Assembly: GCA_934636045.1 (NCBI GenBank)
Contig: CAKTZP010000025.1
Location: 1 to 19,316 of the forward strand
DNA length: 19,316 bases
Source: an uncultured Oscillospiraceae bacterium
GTDB taxonomy: Bacteria > Bacillota > Clostridia > Oscillospirales > Oscillospiraceae
Direction: 5' to 3'
Under the pieces are notes generated by a model. The model ran no database searches and was not told the DNA's origin. It worked only from the letters and a program-made list of their open reading frames with translations. Numbering within the stretch: position 1 is the stretch's first letter; each line of letters starts with the position of its first letter. The translations under genes and the position numbers were made by a program. Positions 1 to 7,474 of this stretch are shown here, one piece after another.

Positions 1-26
1 CCACCGGCATGTCATTCACTACCGCG

Positions 27-58
27 AGGCCGCTTCGCTACCCTCACAGAGGGAGGTT
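27..58 (-). repeat. Degenerate palindromic intergenic repeat
   Basis: Read on the minus strand this is CCTCCCTCTGTGAGGG followed by TAGCGAAGCGG. It has the same layout as the repeat at 2044-2095: a G/C-rich CCTCCC hairpin, then a short hairpin around GCGAAGC. Such elements recur between genes in gut Clostridia (general knowledge). It lies downstream of thrS and shows no coding potential. The match is by eye, and the outer ends are not defined. Confidence 0.45.
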
Positions 59-104
59 TTGAAGCTGCTCACGAACCACCGGCCACTTGTCGATCGTGCC
101 GGCA

Positions 105-132
105 GCGGGCCGATGTGGGCATCGGCCCCTAC
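105..132. repeat. Palindromic intergenic repeat (GGGCCGAT hairpin)
   Basis: GGGCCGAT and ATCGGCCC form an 8-bp stem around a GTGGGC loop, and CCTAC flanks the right arm. The minus-strand form GTAGGGGCCGATGCCC resembles a palindromic repeat seen often between genes in Oscillospiraceae (family knowledge, not searched). No coding potential. Confidence 0.5.
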
Positions 133-157
133 GCACCGAGGGGAAGTGCCTGCACAC

Positions 158-181
158 GGCGGGCTGAGGGCAGCCCGCCGC
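158..181 (-). terminator. thrS: Hairpin downstream of thrS
   Basis: CGGCGGGCT and AGCCCGCCG form a strong 9-bp stem 14 bases beyond the thrS stop codon. There is no run of T on its 3' side in the thrS direction. It is therefore either a weak terminator, an mRNA 3'-end stabiliser, or simply another intergenic palindrome. Confidence 0.45.
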
Positions 182-194
182 GCGCAATGCGGAA

Positions 195-1991
195 TCAGAA
201 GCTGCGGTCCTTGGAGGCGATCTCCTTGAGGCAGCGGGCTTCGAAATCGTCGGGCGTCATTGCGCCGAGATCGACGCCGCCGCGGGTACGGACGGAGACC
301 GTGCCGTTTTCCATGTCGCGGTCGCCGATGACGAGCATATACGGAATCTTTTGCAGCTGCGCCTCGCGGATCTTGTAGCCAAGCTTTTCACTGCGCAGGT
401 CGCTCTCGCTGCGGATGCCCAAATCGCCCAGCCGCTGCTCGAGCTGCTTGGCATAGTCATGCGCGCGGTCGGTAATCGGCAGAATGCGCACCTGCGTCGG
501 CATCATCCACAGCGGCAGCGCGCCGGCGTACTCCTCGATCAGGTAGGCCAGCGTCCGCTCATAGCAGCCGAGGCTGGTGCGGTGAATGATATACGGCAGC
601 TTCTTCTCGCCGTTCTCATCGATATAGTACATGCCGAAGCGCTCGGCCAGCAGCATATCGATCTGGATGGTAACAAGGGTGTCCTCCTTGCCGTAGACGT
701 TCTTATACTGAATGTCCAGCTTCGGGCCGTAGAAGGCAGCCTCGTCAATGCCGATGGAGTAGTTGACGTCGAGGTCGTTCAGGATGCGCTCCATGACGCT
801 CTGCGCGTGGTTCCACTGCTCCGCCGTGCCCTCATATTTATTGTTGGGGTTGGCCGGATCCCACTGCGAGAAGCGGAAGGTGCACTTGTCAAGCATGCCG
901 ACCGTGTCGAGCATATATTTGGCAAGCTCCAGGCAGCCCTTGAACTCCTCCTCGAGCTGGTCGGGGCGCAGGACAAGGTGACCCTCGGAGATTGTGAACT
1001 GGCGCACGCGGATCAGGCCGTGCATCTCGCCGGAGTCCTCGTTGCGGAACAGCGTGGAGGTCTCGCCCAGACGCATCGGCAGGTCGCGGTAGGAGCGCTG
1101 GCGGTTCAGATAGACCTGATACTGGAACGGGCAGGTCATCGGGCGCAGGGCGAAGCATTCCTTCGTCTCGTCGTGCGGGTCGCCGAGGACAAACATGCCG
1201 TCCAGATAGTGATCCCAGTGACCGGAAATTTTATACAGCTCGCGCTTGGCCATGAGCGGCGTCTTGGTCAGCAGATAGCCCTTCTTCTGCTCGATGTCCT
1301 CGACCCAGCGCTGCAGCAGCTGCACGACGCGGGCGCCCTTCGGCAGCAGGATCGGCAGACCCTGACCGATGACATCGACGGTGGTGAAGAATTCCAGCTC
1401 GCGGCCGAGCTTGTTGTGGTCGCGCTTGCGCGCCTCCTCCTGCGCCTGCAGGTACTCGTCCAGCTCCTCCTTCTTCGGGAAGGCGACGCCGTAGATTCTT
1501 TGCAGCATTTTGCGCTTAGAATCGCCGCGCCAGTAAGCGCCGCAGCACTGCGTCAGCTTGAAGGCGTTGGCCTTGATGCGGCCGGTGGAATCCAGATGCG
1601 GGCCGGCGCACAGATCGGTGAATTCGCCCTGCGTATAGAACGAGATCACGGCATCCTCCGGCAGGTCGTTGATCAGCTCGACCTTATACGGCTCGCCCTT
1701 TTCTTCCATGTAGGCAATGGCCTCGGCGCGCGGCTTTTCCGAGCGGACAAGGTGCAGCTTTTCCTTGCAGATCTTCTTCATCTCGGCCTCGATGGCGTCC
1801 AGATGCTCCTGTGTAAAGGAGAAGTCGGAGTCAAAGTCATAGTACCAGCCGTTGTCGATGGACGGGCCGATGGCGAGCTTGACCTGCGGATACAGGCGCT
1901 TGACTGCCTGCGCCATCACATGGGAGCAGGTGTGCCAATAGGTCTTACGGTAGGCTTCATTTTCAAAGGTGTACAGATTTTCTTCGGACAT
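195..1991 (-). CDS. thrS: Threonine--tRNA ligase lacking the TGS domain
   Basis: Class II aminoacyl-tRNA synthetase that charges tRNA-Thr in the cytoplasm; 598 residues. The start at 1991 follows AGGAGGG at good spacing. The open frame continues 81 codons further upstream, but that stretch is the T-box terminator and leader. The protein opens directly in the editing/SAD region, with HTCSH (H20, H24) and TDLCAGPH (C128, H132) giving the usual metal-site pairs. The catalytic core has RPMTCPFQ, the motif 2 region FRNEDSGEMHGLIRVRQF, and motif 3 HRTSLGCYER. A C-terminal anticodon-binding domain follows. The N-terminal TGS domain of about 60 residues found in ~640-residue ThrS is absent, as in some other clostridial enzymes. 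Expression should be controlled by the upstream T-box. Confidence 0.97.
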   Translation of the reverse strand: MSEENLYTFENEAYRKTYWHTCSHVMAQAVKRLYPQVKLAIGPSIDNGWYYDFDSDFSFTQEHLDAIEAEMKKICKEKLHLVRSEKPRAEAIAYMEEKGEPYKVELINDLPEDAVISFYTQGEFTDLCAGPHLDSTGRIKANAFKLTQCCGAYWRGDSKRKMLQRIYGVAFPKKEELDEYLQAQEEARKRDHNKLGRELEFFTTVDVIGQGLPILLPKGARVVQLLQRWVEDIEQKKGYLLTKTPLMAKRELYKISGHWDHYLDGMFVLGDPHDETKECFALRPMTCPFQYQVYLNRQRSYRDLPMRLGETSTLFRNEDSGEMHGLIRVRQFTISEGHLVLRPDQLEEEFKGCLELAKYMLDTVGMLDKCTFRFSQWDPANPNNKYEGTAEQWNHAQSVMERILNDLDVNYSIGIDEAAFYGPKLDIQYKNVYGKEDTLVTIQIDMLLAERFGMYYIDENGEKKLPYIIHRTSLGCYERTLAYLIEEYAGALPLWMMPTQVRILPITDRAHDYAKQLEQRLGDLGIRSESDLRSEKLGYKIREAQLQKIPYMLVIGDRDMENGTVSVRTRGGVDLGAMTPDDFEARCLKEIASKDRSF

Positions 1992-2043
1992 AATGCTTCC
2001 CTCCTGTTGTTCTTTGCAGCTCGAAAACAGGAACGCTCCCGAA

Positions 2044-2095
2044 AGCCTCCCCTGTGCAAGGGGAGGTGGCACGGCGAAGCCGTGACAGAAGGGTT
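2044..2095 (+). repeat. Double-hairpin intergenic repeat in the thrS leader
   Basis: Two adjacent hairpins: CCTCCCC/GGGGAGG (2046-2066) and CACGGC-GAA-GCCGTG (2070-2084), followed by ACAGAAGGGTT. The format is typical of small mobile palindromes in Clostridia. It sits between the T-box terminator and the thrS ribosome binding site, so it is transcribed as part of the thrS mRNA leader. It is related in layout to the degenerate copy at 27-58. Confidence 0.6.
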
Positions 2096-2190
2096 GTGCA
2101 AAGAAATGCTCCGAATTCGCCTGAAGTCGGGCGGCTCCGTTTTCCCTTGCTGCGCTCCTCTTTTGAACTGCTTTTTTCCTTAGGGGCAAC

Positions 2191-2434
2191 AAAAAATCAC
2201 CCCTGAAAAAATCAGGGGTGAGAAAAAATCCCACGGTTCCACCCTGCTTGCAGCGCCGCCGATTCGGACACTGCCGCTCGTTTGCGCGATAACGGGCGCA
2301 CCCGTCCCCGCCTACATATCAGCGGAGCGGCTCGGGAGTGGTAGAAAAACGGTTCGTCCGCAGGAAGCTTGCACCAAGTGCTTCCCTCTCTGTCCGGAAA
2401 AAGCCGTCCTCGTCTCCGTCTCAGCCTCTTTGTT
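2191..2434 (-). promoter_or_regulatory. T-box riboswitch of thrS (threonine)
   Basis: The minus-strand leader contains the T-box sequence AGGGTGGAACCGTGGG around 2230-2245. A terminator follows: stem CACCCCTGA/TCAGGGGTG at 2198-2220 and a T-run at 2191-2196. Uncharged tRNA-Thr pairs with the T-box and stabilises an antiterminator, letting transcription reach thrS. TGGA in the T-box would pair with UCCA at the tRNA end. The Stem I region contains CTACCACTCC. The ACC read from 2342 to 2340, followed by A, is my candidate specifier codon (threonine). The T-box and terminator are clear; the specifier assignment is inferred without folding. Confidence 0.93.
2198..2220 (-). terminator. T-box attenuator terminator
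   Basis: A 9-bp stem CACCCCTGA/TCAGGGGTG with a five-base loop, followed on the minus strand by TTTTTT (2191-2196). It lies immediately downstream of the T-box sequence, as expected for the alternative to the antiterminator. Confidence 0.9.
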
Positions 2435-2440
2435 GACGCT

Positions 2441-2469
2441 ACTATAGCACGTTTTTATGCGGTTGTCAA
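2441..2469 (-). promoter_or_regulatory. thrS promoter
   Basis: On the minus strand, TTGACA (2464-2469) and TATAGT (2441-2446) are separated by 17 bases, a near-consensus sigma-A promoter. Transcription would begin near 2434, just ahead of the T-box Stem I. Confidence 0.85.
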
Positions 2470-2623
2470 ATGGTTTCTGATTATGGAAATTATGTTAACT
2501 ATTTTGTAACCTTTTCACAAGATATTGTGCCGTTTTTGATGAAAAATCCGTGCATATAGAATAAAAACTCGTTTACATAACGGATTGAAAAGTTTGTAAA
2601 AAACAGTAAAAATACGAAAAAGC

Positions 2624-2651
2624 TTGACAAATCAGAAAAAAATGTTATAAT
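2624..2651 (+). promoter_or_regulatory. Promoter of the G5/3D-domain protein gene
   Basis: A perfect TTGACA (2624-2629) and a perfect TATAAT (2646-2651) are separated by 16 bases, with a TG extension (TGT before the -10). This predicts strong sigma-A expression. The AT-rich stretch 2470-2620 between this promoter and the thrS promoter shows no other signal I can name. Confidence 0.88.
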
Positions 2652-2727
2652 TATCTCGCAGTTACAATAAAGTAACAATGGTTTTACCTCTTGAAACCAA
2701 CCACAACGGAAAGGAGGAATTACTCTG

Positions 2728-3855
2728 ATGCACAGACAAAAACGAAGACGACTGCTTCGTCATCTGCCCCGTCGCCTGCTGGCGATCGTTGCAATGATCG
2801 CTGCCCTGGCGGCCATTCTGACACTGTCGGTTTTCGCACAAAACAGCTACGTCATCACCGACGGTGATTTCGTGACCGTTCATAAGTCCTACAGCACAGA
2901 CCCCGACGTCGTACTCGACGAAGTAGGCATTGAGCTGAGCGAGGAGGATACCTATACTACCACATACGATGACGGCGTCAGCCGCATCGACATCCAGCGG
3001 ATGCAGATGGTAACCGTCATCCACGGCGGCGAGGAAAGCGTCATCGGCACCTACGGCGAGACCGTCGGCGCGCTGCTTCAGCGCGCGGGCATCGAGCTGC
3101 ACGACGGCGACGTCCTGTCCTGCGAGGCCGACAGCCCCACGCACGACGGCATGGTGCTTGAGATCGTCAATCGCAAGACCGTCACCGAGGAATACGACGA
3201 GATTATCCCCTATCAGACCAATTACTTCGAAGACCCCGAGCTGGAGCCGAACACCGAGCTGGTGCTCGTTGACGGCGTAAACGGCGTGGTGCACTATACC
3301 GCCAAGGTCGTTTACGAAAACGGCGCCGAGGTCTCCCGCGAGATCGTTGACGAACAGACCACGACCAATACCGTGACCCGGCTGGTCATCCGCAGCTCCG
3401 ACCGTACCCTGCGCAAGCAGCCCGACGAGCCGGAGCACCGCGTCCCGCAGCAGTCCGTCCCCGCGGCGGATGAATCCGAAGAGCCGAAGCAGCAGCCCGC
3501 CGTTTCGACCGAAAAGATCAGTGATAACACCATCACCACCTCTACCGGCGCATCGTACACCTACACCGACGTTTTAACTGTAACTGCAACCGCCTACTCC
3601 TGTGAGGGCTACACCGGCTATACCTACAGCGGCACCGTTGCCCGCGTGGGCGCCATCGCCGTCGACCCGAAGGTCATTCCCATTGGCACAAAGATGTACA
3701 TTGTCTCCAATGACGGCCAGTACGTCTATGGCTACTGCGTCGCCGAGGACACCGGCGGCTCCATCATCGGCAACCGCATCGACCTGTACTTTGATACCTT
3801 CGCCGAATGCTGGGATTTCGGCGTCCGTACCTGCACTGTCTACATTCTGGCCTAA
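2728..3855 (+). CDS. YabE-like G5 and 3D domain cell-wall protein
   Basis: 375 residues; the start is fixed by AAGGAGG at 2711. An arginine-rich N-terminus (residues 3-16) and one hydrophobic segment (about 17-37) form a signal peptide or anchor. DUF348-type repeats lie at roughly 40-150, a G5-type region at about 150-225, and a proline/glutamate-rich linker at 230-265. The C-terminal 3D domain is at about 282-375, with the three namesake aspartates in AVDP (D313), AEDTGG (D341) and NRID (D352). The arrangement matches YabE/Rpf-like proteins thought to act on peptidoglycan; the 3D domain resembles the MltA lytic-transglycosylase fold. It acts outside the membrane. It is transcribed alone from a consensus promoter divergent from thrS, and its terminator is duplicated around an inserted element. 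Confidence 0.88.
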   Translation: MHRQKRRRLLRHLPRRLLAIVAMIAALAAILTLSVFAQNSYVITDGDFVTVHKSYSTDPDVVLDEVGIELSEEDTYTTTYDDGVSRIDIQRMQMVTVIHGGEESVIGTYGETVGALLQRAGIELHDGDVLSCEADSPTHDGMVLEIVNRKTVTEEYDEIIPYQTNYFEDPELEPNTELVLVDGVNGVVHYTAKVVYENGAEVSREIVDEQTTTNTVTRLVIRSSDRTLRKQPDEPEHRVPQQSVPAADESEEPKQQPAVSTEKISDNTITTSTGASYTYTDVLTVTATAYSCEGYTGYTYSGTVARVGAIAVDPKVIPIGTKMYIVSNDGQYVYGYCVAEDTGGSIIGNRIDLYFDTFAECWDFGVRTCTVYILA

Positions 3856-3908
3856 GCTCCGCAGTCCCTGCTCCATCATGCTGCAGGGCACAGGAGCCCC
3901 CATCGCAC

Positions 3909-3942
3909 AAAGCGCCCGGCGTGCAAAGGCACGCCGGGCGTT
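3909..3942. terminator. Terminator hairpin, left copy (site A)
   Basis: CGCCCGGCGTGC/GCACGCCGGGCG stem with an AAAG loop. It lies downstream of the G5/3D gene and converges with prfC. The same 34 bases recur without change at 4197-4230, on the other side of the inserted element. Confidence 0.85.
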
Positions 3943-4196
3943 CAGCGTGTCGAAAAACCCTTTTCGACACGCTGACAGACTGCAAAAAAGTTCGGAAGAC
4001 AAGCAACTCACGCCCGTCGGCGTACATGGGTACGGTAGGGCGTGAGTTGCGCAGTAAGTCAAAATCCTTGCGAAGCAAGCTTTTTCTCGGGTTATAAAGT
4101 TCAGAATACTCTGTTTTTGCAAATCAAAACACAGAGAACAAAAATCCATTAAAATGTGAACCGATTTTGACGGTTACGGACTTTTTTGACAGTCTG
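3943..4196 (+). mobile_element. Terminator-flanked MITE-like element, copy A (254 bp)
   Basis: The ends are inverted: CAGCGTGTCGAAAAA on the left, and CAGACTGTCAAAAAAG on the right read inward. The first 32 bases (3943-3974) are themselves a palindrome, and a second inverted pair, CAGACTGCAAAAAAG and CAGACTGTCAAAAAAG, brackets the remaining core. The core contains a hairpin with AACTCACGCCC/GGGCGTGAGTT arms (about 4005-4048) around GTAC...GTAC, a CTTGC-GAA-GCAAG hairpin followed by CTTTTTC, and a CTCTGT...ACAGAG pair. No credible ORF is present, so it would depend on a transposase in trans. Copies at 8257-8622 and 18271-18524 are clearly homologous. Mobility is inferred. Confidence 0.85.
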
Positions 4197-4230
4197 AAAG
4201 CGCCCGGCGTGCAAAGGCACGCCGGGCGTT
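4197..4230. terminator. Terminator hairpin, right copy (site A)
   Basis: Identical over 34 bases to 3909-3942. It now serves the prfC side (prfC ends at 4241 on the minus strand). The identity argues that one copy was made recently by duplication. Confidence 0.85.
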
Positions 4231-4240
4231 CTTATTTGTC

Positions 4241-5824
4241 TTACTCCTCCAGCGTCTCCCGCAGCTCCAGACCGGGGTTTCGCCGAATGGTAAAGTCGAT
4301 TGCCCACGGGCTGGAAAATACCAGCAGCTTGTGCCCCCGGTAATCCTCCAGCAGCTCCGCGTCGCTCGAAAGATTCAAATCGCTCTCCTCGCACGGACTC
4401 TTCGTGATGAACCGCAGCACCTCATAGGGCAGTCCCTCCATCCGCAGCTCCACGCCGTACTCCGACAGCATTCTATAACGAAAAACGTCAAATTGCAGCG
4501 TGCCGACAACGCCGACGATGACCTCCTCCATACCGGTGTTCGGCAGCTTGAAGATCTGGATTGCACCCTCCTGCGCGATCTGCTCCGTGCCCTTGACGAA
4601 CTGCTTGCGCTTCATCGTATCCTTGGGACTGACGCGGGAGAAATGCTCCGGCGCGAACGTCGGGATTCCCGCGAACCGGAACTTTTTGCCCGGCACGGTG
4701 ATGGTATCGCCGATGGAGAAAATACCGGGATCGAACACGCCGATGATGTCGCCGGCGTAGGCCTCGTCGATGATCTCGCGCTCCTGCGCCATCAGCTGCT
4801 GCGGCTGCGACAGGCGCAGCTTTTTATTGCCCTGCACATGGAACACCTCGGCCTCACGCTCGTATTTTCCCGAGCAGATGCGCATGAATGCCAGCCGGTC
4901 GCGGTGCGCCTTGTTCATATTCGCCTGAATTTTGAACACAAATGCCGAAAAATCAGGGGAAAATGCATCGATCACGCCGCAATCCGCAACTCTCGACAGC
5001 GGCGGCGGCGTCATCTGCAAAAACGCCTCCAAGAATGGCTCCACGCCGAAATTTGTCAGCGCCGATCCGAAAAACACCGGGCTCAGCTCGCCCCGGCGCA
5101 CCTCGTCCATGTCAAATTCGCGTCCCGCGCCCAGCAGCTCCACGTCGTCGCGCAGCTGCTGCCACCGCGCCGTGCCGATGTGCTCAGCCACCGCCGGGTC
5201 GTCCAGCGCGATCTCCAGCCGTTCGGCGCGCTTCTTTCCCGAAACGCCGGAAAAGAAGTTGATCTGGCGCTTCTGCCGGTCATAGACGCCCTGAAACTCC
5301 TTGCCGCAGCCGATCGGCCAGTTGACGGCGTAGGTTTCAATGCCAAGCTCCCGCTCCAGCTCGTCGAGCAGATCGAACGGGTCCTTCGTCTCGCGGTCGA
5401 GCTTATTAATAAAAGTAAAAATCGGAATATGCCGCATGGCGCAGACCTTAAAGAGCTTCCGCGTCTGCGGCTCGACGCCCTTTGCGCCGTCGATGACCAT
5501 GACCGCCGAGTCCGCCGCCATCAGCGTGCGGTAGGTATCCTCCGAGAAGTCCTGATGCCCCGGCGTATCCAGAATGTTGATGCAAAAGCCCTCATATTGA
5601 AACTGCATGACCGAGCTCGTCACGGAAATACCGCGCTGCTTTTCGATCTCCATCCAGTCCGAGACGGCCGCACGGGAATTTTTCTTTCCCTTGACCGCGC
5701 CGGCCTGCGCGATCGCCCCGCCGTAGAGCAGGAACTTTTCGGTCAGCGTTGTTTTGCCCGCGTCCGGGTGGGAGATGATGGCAAAGGTACGCCGTCTGCC
5801 GATCTCCTGCCGTAAGGTTGACAT
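4241..5824 (-). CDS. prfC: Peptide chain release factor 3
   Basis: Translation GTPase that recycles RF1/RF2 from the ribosome after peptide release; cytoplasmic, 527 residues, the usual RF3 length. GTPase motifs are visible in order: G1 SHPDAGKT (18-25), the switch I region RGISVTSS (64-71), G3 DTPGH (86-90) and G4 NKLD (140-143). The N-terminal run TEKFLLYGGAI and the later GVVGTLQFDV are RF3-like, and the protein is much shorter than EF-G. AGGAG lies about nine bases before the ATG. It is monocistronic, with its own promoter upstream and a terminator shared with the convergent G5/3D gene. Confidence 0.96.
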   Translation of the reverse strand: MSTLRQEIGRRRTFAIISHPDAGKTTLTEKFLLYGGAIAQAGAVKGKKNSRAAVSDWMEIEKQRGISVTSSVMQFQYEGFCINILDTPGHQDFSEDTYRTLMAADSAVMVIDGAKGVEPQTRKLFKVCAMRHIPIFTFINKLDRETKDPFDLLDELERELGIETYAVNWPIGCGKEFQGVYDRQKRQINFFSGVSGKKRAERLEIALDDPAVAEHIGTARWQQLRDDVELLGAGREFDMDEVRRGELSPVFFGSALTNFGVEPFLEAFLQMTPPPLSRVADCGVIDAFSPDFSAFVFKIQANMNKAHRDRLAFMRICSGKYEREAEVFHVQGNKKLRLSQPQQLMAQEREIIDEAYAGDIIGVFDPGIFSIGDTITVPGKKFRFAGIPTFAPEHFSRVSPKDTMKRKQFVKGTEQIAQEGAIQIFKLPNTGMEEVIVGVVGTLQFDVFRYRMLSEYGVELRMEGLPYEVLRFITKSPCEESDLNLSSDAELLEDYRGHKLLVFSSPWAIDFTIRRNPGLELRETLEE

Positions 5825-5864
5825 AATTTCTCTACTCCTTCAATCTCTCCGATAAATTCAACAT

Positions 5865-5893
5865 ATTTTACCACACGCTGTCTGCAAATACAA
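5865..5893 (-). promoter_or_regulatory. Possible prfC promoter
   Basis: On the minus strand, TTGTAT (5888-5893) and TAAAAT (5865-5870) are 17 bases apart, about 40 bases before the prfC start. Each box is two or fewer mismatches from consensus. Confidence 0.55.
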
Positions 5894-5920
5894 GCAAAAG
5901 CAGATTATTTCGGAAATTTC

Positions 5921-5949
5921 TTGCAATGTCCCCCGCCGCCTGTTATAAT
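5921..5949 (+). promoter_or_regulatory. Promoter of the membrane protein/dehydrogenase pair
   Basis: TTGCAA (5921-5926) and TATAAT (5944-5949) with a 17-base spacer and a TGT extension before the -10. It precedes the AAGGAGGG site of the gene starting at 5982. Confidence 0.8.
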
Positions 5950-5981
5950 CGAAGCAACCAAACACAAGGAGGGTTCAACCA

Positions 5982-6431
5982 ATGAGATGGAACCTACTGC
6001 TCGAGGCGGCCACGGAGACCGTAACACAAGCCGCAACCGAAGCCGCGGAGAGCACTGCCGCCAACCCCATGGACATGGTGCAGATGCTTGACGTGCTGAT
6101 GGTCGTCATGCTGCTCGGCTGCGGCGTCTATGCGCTCTATTCCGCGCTCAAGCTCAAAAAGCTCTGCTATCTTTTCCCGAACGGCTTACTCTATCCGGGC
6201 AACTGCAAGCCCGAGGACTGCACGGATGCCCCCAGCTTCATCCTCTACATTGTCCCGCGCGCCGTCCTGCTCGGCATCGGCATGATCATCATCGGCGGTC
6301 TCTTCCTGCTGAATATGCTCGTCTTCAAGATCGACGCGCTCTGGGTCAATCTGCTCAGCATTGTCCTGCCGCTGGCGCTCTTTGCGTGGTACGTTGTCAC
6401 GCAGCGCAAGGCCGGCAAGAGGTTCTGGTAA
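5982..6431 (+). CDS. Small membrane protein of unknown function
   Basis: 149 residues; start set by AAGGAGGG at 5967-5974. A short acidic, alanine/threonine-rich N-terminal segment (about 8-30) precedes three predicted membrane helices at roughly 35-57, 86-113 and 119-141. A short region with two cysteines (NCKPEDC) lies between helices 1 and 2. The C-terminus is basic (QRKAGKRFW), suggesting a cytoplasmic end. I do not recognise a family. The stop codon overlaps the start of the dehydrogenase gene (TAATG), so the two are probably translated together, but nothing in the sequence shows a shared function. Confidence 0.8.
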   Translation: MRWNLLLEAATETVTQAATEAAESTAANPMDMVQMLDVLMVVMLLGCGVYALYSALKLKKLCYLFPNGLLYPGNCKPEDCTDAPSFILYIVPRAVLLGIGMIIIGGLFLLNMLVFKIDALWVNLLSIVLPLALFAWYVVTQRKAGKRFW

Positions 6432-7384
6432 TGAAAATCGTCGTTTTAGAGGGCTATGCCTCCAATCCGCATGACCTTGACTGGGACGGCTTTGCGCAGC
6501 TTGGCGATTTGACGGTCTATGACAATACCGAGCCCGACCAGATCATTGAGCGCAGCCGTGATGCCGAGATCGTCTTCATCAACAAAGCCCCCATGACCGC
6601 CGAGGTCATCGCCGCCTGCCCCAAGCTGCGCATGATCGGCATTCTCGCTACCGGCTTCAACGTCGTCGATCTCGCCGCCGCCACAGCCCACGGCATCACC
6701 GTCTGCAACGTCCCCGGCTACTCGACCCACGCCGTCGCCCAGATGACTTGGGCGCTCCTGCTTGAGGCCACGCAGCAGGTTGGTTTACATAATGCCTCCG
6801 TCCATGCCGGCCAGTGGCAAACCGCGCCCATCTTCTGCTATTGGAACACCCCGCTCGTCGAGCTTTTGGGCAAAACCATGGGCATCGTCGGCTACGGCGC
6901 CATCGGCCAGACCGTCGGCAAGATCGCACAGGCCTTCGGCATGCGCCTGCTTGTTACCGCGCGCCACCCGAAGTCCGTCCCCGAGGGTGCGGAGTTCGTC
7001 GCCCTGCCGGAGCTTCTGCGCCGCGCGGACGTTGTCTCGCTCCACTGCCCCCAGGCAGCGGACAATTACCACATGATCGACGCTGCCGCCCTCGCTTCCA
7101 TGAAGGACGGCGCCATCCTGCTCAATACCGCACGCGGCGGCCTGATCGATGAGGCTGCCGTCGCCGCCGCCCTGCAGGGCGGTAAGCTGGCCTACTACGG
7201 TGCCGATGTCGTCTCCAAGGAGCCCATCGACCCGCAAAACCCGCTGCTCACTGCGCCGCGCTGCTTCCTCACGCCCCATATCGCGTGGGCGCCGAGGGAG
7301 ACGCGCATCCGTCTGCATGCCATTGCCCTGCAGAACCTGCGCGCCTTCCTCAGCGGTGCGCCGCAGAACGTCGTCAACCCATAA
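6431..7384 (+). CDS. D-2-hydroxyacid dehydrogenase (glycerate dehydrogenase-like)
   Basis: NAD(P)-dependent oxidoreductase that interconverts a D-2-hydroxy acid and a 2-oxo acid; 317 residues, normal for the family. The cofactor loop is GYGAIGQTVG (154-163). The catalytic residues of the D-2-hydroxyacid dehydrogenase family are all present: R235 in NTARGG, E264 in SKEPID, and H283 in TPHIAWA. The substrate-side ATGFN (73-77) fits as well. Overall it looks most like the HprA (hydroxypyruvate/glycerate) group, but substrate cannot be fixed from sequence. The ATG at 6431 shares a base with the preceding stop codon. A longer frame starting at 6386 would overlap the upstream gene and is not preferred. 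Confidence 0.93.
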   Translation: MKIVVLEGYASNPHDLDWDGFAQLGDLTVYDNTEPDQIIERSRDAEIVFINKAPMTAEVIAACPKLRMIGILATGFNVVDLAAATAHGITVCNVPGYSTHAVAQMTWALLLEATQQVGLHNASVHAGQWQTAPIFCYWNTPLVELLGKTMGIVGYGAIGQTVGKIAQAFGMRLLVTARHPKSVPEGAEFVALPELLRRADVVSLHCPQAADNYHMIDAAALASMKDGAILLNTARGGLIDEAAVAAALQGGKLAYYGADVVSKEPIDPQNPLLTAPRCFLTPHIAWAPRETRIRLHAIALQNLRAFLSGAPQNVVNP

Positions 7385-7474
7385 CAGCAGTCTTGCGCGC
7401 AAGACGCGCACAGGGTCGCCGCGGATGGCAAAGGCCGCCAGCGCTTCCAAATCGGAGAAATAAGGAGAATGCAT

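Noticed and set aside
351..2183. A 610-codon open frame antisense to thrS
   Set aside because: It mirrors thrS almost fully, has Leu/Ala/Arg-rich content with no domain, and runs through the T-box leader region; it is a shadow frame of a GC-rich gene.
1992..2234. The 81-codon N-terminal extension of thrS
   Set aside because: It would translate through the intergenic repeat and the T-box terminator. AGGAGGG at the 1991 start is a far better site.
4331..5815. A 494-codon open frame antisense to prfC
   Set aside because: It lies entirely inside prfC, has no ribosome binding site or motif, and its composition is that of an antisense shadow.
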